From NCBI RefSeq assembly GCF_040253635.1, contig NZ_JBEJGX010000003.1, forward strand, positions 3,658,001 to 3,722,000: a DNA stretch of 64,000 nucleotides, in the 5' to 3' direction. The translations under genes and the position numbers were made by a program. This document shows, piece by piece, positions 33,632 to 42,475 of this stretch. Source of the DNA: Streptomyces sp. Edi2 (GTDB taxonomy: Bacteria > Actinomycetota > Actinomycetes > Streptomycetales > Streptomycetaceae). Position 1 is the stretch's first letter, and each line of letters starts with the position of its first letter. Under the pieces are notes generated by a model. It was not told the DNA's origin. It searched no databases and saw only the letters and a program-made list of their open reading frames with translations.

Positions 33632-34723
33632 CTACGCCGCCCTGATCTCGCCCACCACACACCCCACGTTGTCCGGCGCCCCCGCCTCGCGGGCGAGTCG
33701 GATCAGGTCCCGTACGGCATGGTCGGGGCCGTCGGCCGTGGTCAGCACGTCCTGGATCGTCTCGGCCGCCACCACCGAGGTCAGGCCGTCGGTGCACAGC
33801 AGATAGCGCTCCCCGGGCCGGGCCTCCAGCAGTTGCAGGTCAGGGGCGAACGCGGTGCCGCCCTCCAGCGACCGCAGCAGCAGCGCGCGCTGGGGGTGCG
33901 ACGAGGCCTCCTCGGGGGTGAGGCGGCCCTCGTCGACCAGCGACTGGACCAGGCTGTGGTCGTGGGTGACGCGGAAGAGGCCGGAGTCGCGCAGGACGTA
34001 GGCACGCGAGTCCCCGATGTGCAGCAGCGCCAGCTGCGAGCCGGAGCGCAGTAGCGCGGTGAGGGTGCTGCCGGAGGCCTCGTTGGCCGCCGGGGCGGCG
34101 CGGTGTGCCCGATGGGCCGCCTCCTCCAGGACGGCCGGCAGGTCCGCCGAGGCCAGATCCCGGTGCTCCAGTTCCCTGAGCGCCTCGATCGCGGCCGTCG
34201 CGGCGGGGCCGCCACGGGGGCCGTAGCCGTCGGCCACGGCCAGCAGCCGCGGTCCCGCGTAGGCGGCGTCCTGCTGGGCCGGGCGCACCAGTCCCTGATC
34301 GGTCAGGGCGGCGCAGCGCATCGTCACCGGGGTGAGCGGTTCGGTCATGACGGTGTCCTTCCTGGACAGCTGGTCGACGAGGAAGGCGGCCAGGTCCCGG
34401 CGGGCGGCGGTGTCGGCCTCGACCTGCGCCCAGTACGCGGCGACCGCCCCGGCCGCCGCGTCCGGCACCAGCTCGCACACCTCGCGGATGCGGGCCAGCG
34501 GCATACCGAGCCGGCGCAGCCAGGCCACCAGCCGGGCCCGCTCCAGCTGGGCCGGGGCGTAGTGGCGGTAGCCGCTTCGCGGGTCGACACGGTCCGGGGT
34601 CAGCAGGCCGAGCTCGTCGTAGAGCCGCAGGGCCTTCGGCGAGAGCCGGCAGGCCCGGGCGAACGCCCCGATGGTCAGCAGCTCACCGTCCCCGTGGGGC
34701 GCGTCACCCACACCCCCGGTCAC
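33632..34723 (-). CDS. MerR DNA-binding domain fused to a PP2C-type protein phosphatase
   Basis: A protein of about 363 residues. A MerR winged helix comes first (LLTIGAFARACRLSPKALRL, then YRHYAPAQLERARLVAWLRR) with a coiled-coil to about residue 115. A PP2C domain (about 130-360) keeps its metal and phosphate motifs: ALTDQG, AVADGYGPRGG, LLHIGDSRAY, LLCTDGLTSVV and APDNVGC. The phosphatase therefore looks active. It could be a transcription factor whose activity is tied to Ser/Thr phosphorylation. Starts at GTG 34723 or 34711 are equally possible. Confidence 0.82.
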   Translation of the reverse strand: MTGGVGDAPHGDGELLTIGAFARACRLSPKALRLYDELGLLTPDRVDPRSGYRHYAPAQLERARLVAWLRRLGMPLARIREVCELVPDAAAGAVAAYWAQVEADTAARRDLAAFLVDQLSRKDTVMTEPLTPVTMRCAALTDQGLVRPAQQDAAYAGPRLLAVADGYGPRGGPAATAAIEALRELEHRDLASADLPAVLEEAAHRAHRAAPAANEASGSTLTALLRSGSQLALLHIGDSRAYVLRDSGLFRVTHDHSLVQSLVDEGRLTPEEASSHPQRALLLRSLEGGTAFAPDLQLLEARPGERYLLCTDGLTSVVAAETIQDVLTTADGPDHAVRDLIRLAREAGAPDNVGCVVGEIRAA

Positions 34724-34841
34724 CCGTCGGTCCGGCCTTCGGTCCACTCCCCGGCCCGCCCCTCGGTCCACCCGTCCGCCCTCCTCGTACCGGGCGCCTC
34801 GCCCGGTACGGCCGATGCTGGGGCTTCCCCCAAGGACAAGG

Positions 34842-36257
34842 TCAAACGGCTGCCGCCGCCCCGCCCCGGCCGGCCCCGCCCTGGCCGGCCCGGTCCGCCG
34901 CCTCCACCGTGTCCGGGTCCGCCGCCTCCGCCGGGTCCGGGTCCGCCGCCTCCTTCGTGTCCGTGCCCGCGCGGGCCAGCTGGTTGAGCGCCGCGGCGGT
35001 CAGCGCCTGGACGCCCATGGTGAGGGTCGGCCGGACCACCGGGACGAAGTGCGGCGAATGGTTGGAGGGGATGTCCTGCGCGAGCCGCCCGGCGGCCAGC
35101 GCCGCCTGGAACTCCTCCGGGTCCCAGCCGCCCAGCCACCAGTAGTAGAGGGGTGCCCCGGCGGCGGTGGCCAGCAGTCCGGCGTCCTCGCTGCCGGTGG
35201 CCGGTTCGTAGGCGAACAGCCGCTGCTCGCCGAAGACTCCGGTGAACTGCTCATTGACCTGCTGCAGGGTCGCCGCGTCGTTGACGGTGACGGGGAAGGA
35301 GTCCAGGACCTCGGTCTCGGGCGCCCGGTCCGCACCGGAGGCAGCGGCCTCGGCGCGCGCGATGCGGTCGATGGCGGCCAGCACGGCCGTGCGCACCGCC
35401 TCGTCGAAGGTGCGCACGCTGAGCCGTACGACGGCCCGGTCGGGGATGACATTGGCGGTGTCCCCGGCCTGGAAGGAGCCGACGCTGACCACCGCCCGGT
35501 CCTTCGGCGCGACCTCGCGGGCCACCACGGACTGCACCCGCTGCACAAAGGCCGCCGCCATCAGGATCGGGTCGACCGTGGTCTCAGGCCGGGAGCCGTG
35601 GCCGCCGGTGCCGTGGAAGGTGATCTCCAGGCTGTCGGCGGCGGCCATACAGGGTCCGGAGCAGTACGCGATCAGCCCGGCGCCGAGGGGGGCGACATGC
35701 TGGGCCAGCACCACATCGGGCGTGGGGACCAGGCCCTTGGTGTAGAGGCCGGCGTCGAGCATGGCGCGGGCCCCGCTGCCGACCTCCTCGGCGGGCTGGA
35801 AGAGCACGACCAGCGTGCCGGACCAGCGGTCTCGGGCCGCCGCGAGCAGGTCGGCGGCGCCCAGCAGACAGGTCACATGGACGTCGTGCCCGCAGGCGTG
35901 CATCCGGCCGGGGATCGTGGAGGCGTAGTCCAGGCCGGAGTTCTCGGTGACGGGCAGTGCGTCCATGTCGGCGCGCAGCAGGACAACGGGCCCCGGGCCG
36001 TTGCGCAACACGCCGACGACTCCGGTTTCGGCGATGCCGGTGGTGACGTCATAGCCGCAGCGGGTCAGCCGGCGGGCGGCCTCGGCGGCCGTACGGGTCT
36101 CCTGGAAGCCGAGTTCGGGGTGGCGGTGCAGGTCTTCGTAGAGGGCCACGAGGTCCGCGAGGCGGTCGTCGAGCGGGGCCAGGACGGCGGCGGAGTCGTC
36201 ACTGTGCTCGGCGTCATCGGTCGGGCCGGTCATGCCTGTCGTGTCGCTGTCGCTCAT
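34842..36257 (-). CDS. M20 family amidohydrolase
   Basis: A 471-residue metallohydrolase of the hippurate/indole-acetyl-amino-acid hydrolase type. Zinc motifs are RADMDALPV, HACGHDVHVTCLLGAADLL and LFQPAEEVGSGARAML. A dimerisation domain with GTGGHGSRPETTVDPI sits in the middle, and SNHSPHFVPV is near the end. It would release an amino acid or acyl group from an N-acyl conjugate. The last ~35 residues are Ala/Asp/Pro repeats (EAADPDPAEAADPDTVEAAD) beyond the normal end. ATG 36257 is divergent from the methyltransferase. Confidence 0.85.
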   Translation of the reverse strand: MSDSDTTGMTGPTDDAEHSDDSAAVLAPLDDRLADLVALYEDLHRHPELGFQETRTAAEAARRLTRCGYDVTTGIAETGVVGVLRNGPGPVVLLRADMDALPVTENSGLDYASTIPGRMHACGHDVHVTCLLGAADLLAAARDRWSGTLVVLFQPAEEVGSGARAMLDAGLYTKGLVPTPDVVLAQHVAPLGAGLIAYCSGPCMAAADSLEITFHGTGGHGSRPETTVDPILMAAAFVQRVQSVVAREVAPKDRAVVSVGSFQAGDTANVIPDRAVVRLSVRTFDEAVRTAVLAAIDRIARAEAAASGADRAPETEVLDSFPVTVNDAATLQQVNEQFTGVFGEQRLFAYEPATGSEDAGLLATAAGAPLYYWWLGGWDPEEFQAALAAGRLAQDIPSNHSPHFVPVVRPTLTMGVQALTAAALNQLARAGTDTKEAADPDPAEAADPDTVEAADRAGQGGAGRGGAAAAV

Positions 36258-36469
36258 ACATGCATTCGACCATGGATCGCCGCCCCGCACCGCGCCTCTG
36301 CCCCCCACCCACCCCGGAGCCGCCCCGTAGGGGCACGCCGCCCTGCCCTGGCCGGACTTCGCGGGTGCCGCCCTGCCCGATCGTGACACCGAAGCCCGTG
36401 ACTGCAACCGTGGATCACCCTGCCTGTGGCCAGGACCAGCACGCCCAAGCCGACGACTGGAGGCCGACG

Positions 36470-37501
36470 TTGGCCAGTTCCCCCACCCCACCGACCGGCG
36501 AGCCCCGCGATCTCGCGGCTCATCTGATGGAACAGGCCATGGGCCATGTCTTCTCCGCCGCCCTGCGCACCGCGGCGCACCACCGCCTCGCCGACCACCT
36601 CGCCGCGGGCCCCCGCACCCCCGAGCAGCTGGCCGCCGCCACCGGCACCCAGGCGCCGCAGCTGCGCCGCGTCCTGCGCTACCTCGCCACCCGCGGCTTC
36701 TTCCGGGAGGACACCGCGGGCGCCTACCACCTGACGCCGTCCGCCGTCCCCCTGCGCACCGACGTCCCCGACTCGATGCACCCGGCCGTCATGATGGCGA
36801 CCGACGAGCTGTTCCTGCGGACCTCGGCCGCCCTCCCGGAGGCCGTCAGGCACGAGGGCGCGTCCTTCGAACGGCTCTTCGGGGCACCCCTCTTCGAGCA
36901 TCTGACGACGGATCCGGCCACCCGGCGGGTCTTCGACGACGGGATGTCCTCCGTGTCCGCCCCGGTCGACGCGGCGGTGGCCGACGTGTACCCGTTCCCC
37001 GCGGTGGGCACGGTCGTGGACGTCGGCGGTGGCCGCGGCGGGCTGCTGCGCGCCGCGCTGCGCCGCCACCCGCAGCTGACCGGTGTGCTCTTCGACCAGG
37101 CGCCGCCGCTGGCCCACCACCTCCTGGAGGGCGATGAGTTGAAGGGCCGCTGGCGGACCCAGGAGGGCGACTTCTTCGCGTCCGTGCCGGAGGACGGCGA
37201 TGTCTACGTCCTCAAGCACGTCCTGCACGACTGGCCGGACGAGGCCTGCCTGCGCATCCTGCGCACCTGCCGCCGGGCGATGGCGGCGGGCCGCCGGCTG
37301 CTGGTCATCGATGCCGTACTGCCGCCGGGCAATGCCCCGCACTTCGGCAAGACCCTGGACGTCGCGATGATGGCGGTGGTCGACGGACGGGAGCGGACCG
37401 CGGAGGAGTTCGCCACCCTGCTGTCGGCGGGCGGGTTCCGGCTGACACGGATACTGCCCACACCGGCGTTCCCCTCGATCGTGGAGGCGGTCGCCGAGTA
37501 G
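36470..37501 (+). CDS. SAM-dependent O-methyltransferase (plant-type family 2)
   Basis: A 343-residue methyltransferase of the kind that decorates aromatic and polyketide natural products. An N-terminal winged helix dimerisation domain (AALRTAAHHRLADHLAAGPR, then RRVLRYLATRGFF) precedes the SAM-binding loop VVDVGGGRGGLLRAAL, VLFDQAPPLAHHL, GDFF, and the catalytic region VLKHVLHDWPDEACLRILR. The TTG at 36470 is chosen because GGAGG lies eight bases before it and it gives the usual family length; ATG 36260 would add 70 unstructured residues. No biosynthetic partners are nearby. Confidence 0.85.
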   Translation: MASSPTPPTGEPRDLAAHLMEQAMGHVFSAALRTAAHHRLADHLAAGPRTPEQLAAATGTQAPQLRRVLRYLATRGFFREDTAGAYHLTPSAVPLRTDVPDSMHPAVMMATDELFLRTSAALPEAVRHEGASFERLFGAPLFEHLTTDPATRRVFDDGMSSVSAPVDAAVADVYPFPAVGTVVDVGGGRGGLLRAALRRHPQLTGVLFDQAPPLAHHLLEGDELKGRWRTQEGDFFASVPEDGDVYVLKHVLHDWPDEACLRILRTCRRAMAAGRRLLVIDAVLPPGNAPHFGKTLDVAMMAVVDGRERTAEEFATLLSAGGFRLTRILPTPAFPSIVEAVAE

Positions 37502-37745
37502 CCACCACGAACACCCGCGGGCACGAGACGCCGCGACACGAAACGACACGCCGCGACGCGCCGCCCCCAGCTCCTCGGAGGCGGAACGACACGTCGTACC
37601 CGCCTCCGTCGTGGATGGCCCGACACGCCGCGCCCACTCCCCGCACCGACCGCCCGACACGCCGCGCCCCGCTCCTCTTCATGGGCGGCACCGCCCGCCC
37701 GCGCTGTACTGATGCCGGCCGCCCCGGCCCAGGAGAGGAGCTGAT

Positions 37746-38903
37746 GTGCCGGTCCTCATGCGGGCGCGCCGCCGCGACGAGCAGCACCGCACCGCCACCC
37801 CGCTGGAGCTCTTCTTCGACCTGTGTTTCGTCGTGGCGATCGCCCAGGCGGGGCAGCAGCTGGCCCATGCGCTCGCCGAGGGGCACCCGGGACACGGCAT
37901 CTCCGGATACCTGATGCTCTTCTTCGCCATCTGGTGGGCGTGGATGAACTTCAGCTGGTTCGCCTCGGCGTACGACACCGATGACCCGCTCTATCGCGTG
38001 GTGACCCTGGTCCAGATGGCGGGGGTGCTGGTCCTGGCCGCCGGCGTGCCGCGCGCCTTCACCCAGAGCGACTTCACGGTCATCTGGTGCGGGTACCTGG
38101 TGATGCGGCTGGCCATGGTCACCCAGTGGCTGCGGGCCGCACTCGCCGGCCGGGACGCCGAGCGGCGCACCGCACTGCGCTACGCCCTGGGGATGACGGC
38201 GTGCCAGGTCGGCTGGCTGGGCCTGCTCGCGCTGCCCAAGGAGGACGTCCCATGGGTGTTCGTCGTCGTGGGACTGCTGGAGCTGGCCGTCCCCGCACTG
38301 GCCGAGCGGGAGCGGCAGACGACCTGGCATCCGCATCACATCGCCGAGCGCTACGGCCTGTTCACCCTCATCGTGCTGGGCGAGACGGTAGCGGCGGCCA
38401 CCGTCGCCGTGCAGTCGGCGCTGGACGCGAATGACGAGCTCGGCGTCCTGCTGCCGATCGCGGGCGGCGGACTGCTGCTGGTCTTCGCCGCGTACTGGAT
38501 CTACTTCGCGGTCCCCATCCACCGTCACCTGCACTCGAACCGCGAGTCGTTCCTGTGGGGCTACGGCCACTACCTGGTGTTCGGCTCGGCGGCCGCGGTG
38601 GGCGCGGGCATCGAGATCGCGGTGGAGGAGGCGTTCGGCAGGGCGCATCTGTCGGCGTTCGCGGCGGCCGCGTGTGTCACGGTGCCGGCCGCCCTGTTCA
38701 TGATGACGGTGTGGCTGATCCACTCCCGGCACCACAAGCGCGGCGCGGCGCAGCAGCTGGTGCTTCCGGTGTCCTCGCTGCTGGTCCTGGTGTGCACCTT
38801 CGCCGGGCACCGGGCGGTTCTGGCGGCCGGCCTGGTGGCATCCGGCGCGGTGGCGGCCGGCGTGTTGCTCACATCCCGTCAGGGTGCCGCACCGCTGGAG
38901 TAG
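37746..38903 (+). CDS. Low temperature requirement protein A (LtrA) family membrane protein
   Basis: A 385-residue polytopic membrane protein with about 11 helices. It opens with RTATPLELFFDLCFVVAIAQ, and WWAWMNFSWFASAYDTDDPL, ERYGLFTLIVLGETVAAAT and WIYFAVPIHRHL are family blocks. LtrA was first linked to growth at low temperature in Listeria, but the transported substrate or activity is unknown. GTG 37746 follows GGAGAGGAG. The 244 bp before it (37502-37745) hold CGACACGCCGCG-type repeats and the ribosome binding site. Confidence 0.85.
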   Translation: MPVLMRARRRDEQHRTATPLELFFDLCFVVAIAQAGQQLAHALAEGHPGHGISGYLMLFFAIWWAWMNFSWFASAYDTDDPLYRVVTLVQMAGVLVLAAGVPRAFTQSDFTVIWCGYLVMRLAMVTQWLRAALAGRDAERRTALRYALGMTACQVGWLGLLALPKEDVPWVFVVVGLLELAVPALAERERQTTWHPHHIAERYGLFTLIVLGETVAAATVAVQSALDANDELGVLLPIAGGGLLLVFAAYWIYFAVPIHRHLHSNRESFLWGYGHYLVFGSAAAVGAGIEIAVEEAFGRAHLSAFAAAACVTVPAALFMMTVWLIHSRHHKRGAAQQLVLPVSSLLVLVCTFAGHRAVLAAGLVASGAVAAGVLLTSRQGAAPLE

Positions 38904-39073
38904 AAGCGCCCCGGCGTGTTGCCCACACCTCGTCAGGACACCGCACCCGTGGAGTGGAAGTGCCCCGGGCGTGTTGCCCACACCCCGTCAGGGAGTCGCG
39001 CCGATGGAGCAGAAGCGACCGGGCATGCCGCCGCCCTCACCCGTCTGAGCACCGCACCCGTGGAGGGCAGCGG
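38857..39073. repeat. 54-bp tandem repeat seeded from the ltrA 3' end, four copies
   Basis: Units begin at 38857, 38911, 38965 and 39019. The first encodes the last residues of LtrA (GVLLTSRQGAAPLE) and its TAG stop. In units 2-4 the TAG position is TGG, CAG and GGC. Similarity falls with distance from the gene. Confidence 0.9.
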
Positions 39074-39239
39074 CCGCCACGTCACCCATCTCGGCGAGCG
39101 CCCCGGCACGGATCTCGGCAAGCGTCCCCGCACGGGCCTCCCGGCGCGCCCGCAGGCCTCTCTGCGCCTCCCCCATAAGCGTGCCGAACTGCCGTGCAAA
39201 CCTCCGCAACCGCCCTGATCCGGCATCAGATTCGGCCAT
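38988..39239 (-). CDS. Hypothetical small charged protein
   Basis: An 83-residue frame beginning at ATG 39239 with AAGGAAG five bases upstream, a strong ribosome binding site. Residues 1-60 are helical and highly charged (RLRRFARQFGTLMGEAQRGL, then RARREARAGTLAEIRAGALA). The last ~25 residues are encoded by the ltrA-derived repeat and look like a fortuitous extension. No family is recognised. It is antisense to the repeat array only. Confidence 0.45.
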   Translation of the reverse strand: MAESDAGSGRLRRFARQFGTLMGEAQRGLRARREARAGTLAEIRAGALAEMGDVAAAALHGCGAQTGEGGGMPGRFCSIGATP

Positions 39240-39504
39240 CTTCGCTTCCTTCACCGGAGGGGCCCTTCACCAGCAGCACCCTCGGTGCCGCCTTCACCCC
39301 ATACCCCGTCAATTACCCACCAATGGACACCGCTTCCCGCCACTTGGCGCCCTCGTTCCCCACCGTTCACCGGGGCCAGCGGAGGCGCGTCTACTCTGAA
39401 GCGGTAGGGTGCAGATTGCCCTTTTTATGACAGGGGCGCCCCGGGAAAGAGCCGCAGAAAAACCCGGGGACCGACCGCCGTCCGTACCTGAGGAGACGCC
39501 AGCC

Positions 39505-40356
39505 ATGGCCCGCCACGCTCAGTCCCGCGCGCGGACGAGACTGTCCCGGCGCAGCAAGGCCGTGGGCGGTCTCGCCCTCTCCACGCTGGTCGGCACCGCC
39601 CTGTGGGCGTGGCCCGCGTCGGGCGACGACCACACCAGCGCGACCGACGCCAAGAGCACCACGTCCTCGACGGCTTCCGGCCCGGACACGCCACGCGTCC
39701 CCGTGTCCGCCGCGAAATCCGCCCCGAACGCCGCACCGAATGCCCCCGCGGGCCGCCCCATCCCGGGCCTCAGCGACGCCGCCAGGAAGCGGATACCGGC
39801 CGACTCCCGGCAGGCCCTGGTCGTCACGGGCAAGGGCATGGACTCCTTCGAGTCGCGTGTCGTCCTCTACACCCGCGAGGAGGGCTCCGACGACTGGGAG
39901 CCGGGCCCCACCTGGTCCGCGCACAACGCCGCGCACGGCTGGACGGACGACCACCGCTACGGCGATCTGCGCTCCCCCATCGGTGTCTTCTCGCTCACCG
40001 ACGCGGGCGGGCTGCTGAACGCCCCCGAGGACACCAAACTCCCCTACGACCACAACACCAGCTTTGTCGCCGACGGCACCGGCGTGGAGGGCGAGCCGCT
40101 GGCCGGCGCCTTCGACTACGTCATCGCCATCAACTACAACCGGGAGCCCGGCACCTCTCCCCTGGACCAGCAGCGCCCACTGGGCGACGCCAAGGGCGGC
40201 GGCGTCTGGCTGCATGTGGACCACGACGGCCCCACCCAGGGCTGTGTGAGCCTCAAGCCCAAGGTGATGCAGGAACTGCTGCGCACCCTCGACCCCGACC
40301 TGCACCCGGTCATCGTGATGGGGCCGGCCGGTTACCGGGCATCCGCCGATGACTGA
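39505..40356 (+). CDS. Secreted L,D-transpeptidase-like (YkuD fold) protein
   Basis: A 283-residue exported protein. Residues 1-42 form a signal segment with Arg-rich start (RTRLSRRSKAVGGLALSTLV), and a disordered Thr/Ser/Ala stretch follows to about 85. The catalytic domain has YGDLRSPIGVFSLTDAGGLL and the active-site motif GGGVWLHVDHDGPTQGCVSL, with the His and Cys required for acyl transfer. It would act on peptidoglycan stem peptides outside the membrane. ATG 39505 follows GAGGAG. TAGGGT at 39405-39410 may be its -10. The stop overlaps the next start. Confidence 0.85.
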   Translation: MARHAQSRARTRLSRRSKAVGGLALSTLVGTALWAWPASGDDHTSATDAKSTTSSTASGPDTPRVPVSAAKSAPNAAPNAPAGRPIPGLSDAARKRIPADSRQALVVTGKGMDSFESRVVLYTREEGSDDWEPGPTWSAHNAAHGWTDDHRYGDLRSPIGVFSLTDAGGLLNAPEDTKLPYDHNTSFVADGTGVEGEPLAGAFDYVIAINYNREPGTSPLDQQRPLGDAKGGGVWLHVDHDGPTQGCVSLKPKVMQELLRTLDPDLHPVIVMGPAGYRASADD

Positions 40357-41479
40357 GCACCCGCCGGTCACTGAGCACCCGCCGTACCCCGCGGGGCCGC
40401 AGGACGCGCTGACCGATGTCCTCGGCCTCCGGGTCGGCCACGCCCAGCGGACCGGGGGCGGGTACCTCACCGGCACCACCGTCGTCCTGGCCCCCGAGGG
40501 CGGCGCCGTCGCGGCCGTCGACGTACGCGGCGGTGGCCCCGGCACCCGGGAGACCGACGCGCTCGACCCGCGCAACCTCGTCCAGCGCATCGAGGCGGTC
40601 GTGCTGACCGGCGGCAGTGCCTTCGGTCTTGACGCGGCATCCGGTGTCGCCGGCTGGCTGGAGGAGCGGGGCCGCGGTTTCCGCGTCGGCCCCGACCCCG
40701 CGCAGGTCGTACCGGTCGTGCCGGCCGCGGCCCTCTTCGACCTGGGGCGCGGCGGCGACTGGCGGGCCCGCCCGGACGCCGCACTGGGCCGGGCGGCGGC
40801 CGCAGCCGCGGCGGACACCGGGCCCGGCGCCCCGGTCGCGCAGGGCAATACGGGCGCCGGCACGGGCGCGGTGGCCGGCGGCCTCAAGGGCGGCATCGGC
40901 ACCGCGAGCGCGGTCCTCCCGTCGGGCGCCACCGTCGCCGCGCTGGCCGCCGTCAATGCCGCGGGCTCCTTCGCCGACCCGCGCACCGGCGCCCTCTACG
41001 GCCGGCTGTACGAAAGCCCGGCGGACCTGCCCTCCCCCGAGGTGCACGCCGCCGCCGCGCGCCGGCTGGCCGAGGCCGGGGAGATATCCCGGGCCCGCTC
41101 GGCCGCCTCCGTCCGCCCGCCGCTGAACACCACCCTCGCCGTGGTCGCCACGGACGCCACCCTCACCCGCGCCCAGGCCCTCAAGCTCGCCGGCACCGCC
41201 CACGACGGGCTGGCCCGCGCGATCCGCCCCGTCCATCTCCTGTCCGACGGCGACACGGTCTTCGCGCTGTCCACCGCCACGCGCCCGCTCGCCCCCGAAG
41301 AGGCCCGCGCCGAAGCGGCGTTCGACGTGCACGCCGAGGCCGGGGCCCTCAACCAGATCCTGTCCGCCGGCGCGGACGTCCTGACCCGCGCCGTGGTCCG
41401 GGCCGCCAGGGAGGCGGAAACGGTGGACGGGCCCGGCGGGGTCTTCCTGTCGTACCGCGACCTCTACGGGACGGGCTGA
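40349..41479 (+). CDS. P1 (S58/DmpA-like) family peptidase
   Basis: A 376-residue N-terminal-nucleophile aminopeptidase precursor. DALTDVLGLRVGHAQRTGGG, VVLTGGSAFGLDAASGVAGW and GNTGAGTGAVAGGLKGGIGT are family blocks. The likely self-cleavage site is in PLNTTLAVVATDATLT, where a Thr becomes the nucleophile, as in relatives cutting D- or beta-amino peptides. The ATG overlaps the transpeptidase stop (GATGACTGAG), so a role on wall-derived peptides is reasonable. The first codons contain a 15-bp duplication (TEHPPVTEHPP). Confidence 0.86.
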   Translation: MTEHPPVTEHPPYPAGPQDALTDVLGLRVGHAQRTGGGYLTGTTVVLAPEGGAVAAVDVRGGGPGTRETDALDPRNLVQRIEAVVLTGGSAFGLDAASGVAGWLEERGRGFRVGPDPAQVVPVVPAAALFDLGRGGDWRARPDAALGRAAAAAAADTGPGAPVAQGNTGAGTGAVAGGLKGGIGTASAVLPSGATVAALAAVNAAGSFADPRTGALYGRLYESPADLPSPEVHAAAARRLAEAGEISRARSAASVRPPLNTTLAVVATDATLTRAQALKLAGTAHDGLARAIRPVHLLSDGDTVFALSTATRPLAPEEARAEAAFDVHAEAGALNQILSAGADVLTRAVVRAAREAETVDGPGGVFLSYRDLYGTG

Positions 41480-41580
41480 TCCCCTACGGGACCCTGCTCC
41501 CTTACGGGACGGCTTGATCACCTACGGGATGGCTTGACCCCCTACGGCATGGCCTGATCCTCTGCGGGACGGCCTGATCC
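41461..41580. repeat. 20-bp tandem repeat crossing the P1 peptidase stop codon, six copies
   Basis: Units CCTCTACGGGACGGGCTGAT, CTTACGGGACGGCTTGATCA, CCTACGGCATGGCCTGATCC and relatives. The TGA stop is in the first and recurs in most of the others. Diverged copies continue to about 41610, and the rest of the gap to 41675 is empty. Confidence 0.9.
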
Positions 41581-41675
41581 ACGGACTCCCCGACCCACGG
41601 ACAGCCTGATACGCAGACGGCCATCCGTACCGTCGGTCACCCTCCAACTGCGCCGAGCACCGCCCATCGGACCGG

Positions 41676-42392
41676 TCACACCCCCACCGCCCCCAGCACC
41701 GACCCCGCGGCATACGTCACCCCCATCGCCACGGCGCCACCGCCCACATTCCGCAACACCGCCCGCCCCACCGGCGCTGCCCCCAGCCGGGCACTGCTCC
41801 AGCCGCACAGTGCCAGCGCCGCCAGCACCGCGACCACCGTGATCCACAACCGCTGGGCGGCCGGCGGCAGCACGATCGCGAGCAACGGCAGCAACGCCCC
41901 CGCCGTGAACGCGAGGAAACTCGCCCCCGCCGCATGCCAGGGATTGGTGAGCTCGTCGGGATCGATCCCCAGCTCCACCTCCGCATGCGCACGCAGCGCG
42001 TCATGCTCGGTCAGCTGCTCGGCGACCTCCCGGGCCAGTTGCCCGTTCAGTCCCTTGCCTTCCAACATCTCCGTCAGTTCGATGAGTTCGGCCTGCGGCT
42101 CGGTCGCCAGTTCCCGCTTCTCCTGGGCGAGCGCGGCCTTCTCCGAATCCCGCTGGGTGGAGACCGATACGTATTCACCGGCCGCCATCGACATGGACCC
42201 GGCCAGCAGTCCGGCCAGTCCCGCGGTCAGCAGCGCGCCACGGGCATCGGTGGCTCCGGCCACTCCGACGACGAGTCCGGCGGTGGAGACGATGCCGTCA
42301 TTGGCGCCAAGTACCGCCGCCCGCAGCCAGTTGAGGCGGCTGCCGAGCCCGCCGCCGTGCGCCTCGTCGTGGTCCGGTGTCTGCACAGTCAT
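41676..42392 (-). CDS. VIT1/CCC1 family iron/manganese transporter
   Basis: A 238-residue membrane protein. LNWLRAAVLGANDGIVSTAG is the first helix with the family metal site, and AGSMSMAAGEYVSVSTQRDS continues into the long charged cytoplasmic helix pair (residues about 80-150) that binds metal in VIT1. Three more helices end the protein. Such transporters move Fe2+ or Mn2+ out of the cytoplasm. ATG 42392 is divergent from the Yip1-like gene. Confidence 0.9.
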   Translation of the reverse strand: MTVQTPDHDEAHGGGLGSRLNWLRAAVLGANDGIVSTAGLVVGVAGATDARGALLTAGLAGLLAGSMSMAAGEYVSVSTQRDSEKAALAQEKRELATEPQAELIELTEMLEGKGLNGQLAREVAEQLTEHDALRAHAEVELGIDPDELTNPWHAAGASFLAFTAGALLPLLAIVLPPAAQRLWITVVAVLAALALCGWSSARLGAAPVGRAVLRNVGGGAVAMGVTYAAGSVLGAVGV

Positions 42393-42475
42393 CGTCAGAG
42401 CGTCCCATCCCCACCGGGCGCACCTCCCCCGACGCCACCGCCCCGCCCCGAATGGGCCGGTGGTAGAAACGGCTT

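Noticed and set aside
36260-36469. 70-residue N-terminal extension of the O-methyltransferase from ATG 36260
   Set aside because: Pro/Arg-rich and unlike any family member. A GGAGG site in front of TTG 36470 gives the normal length.
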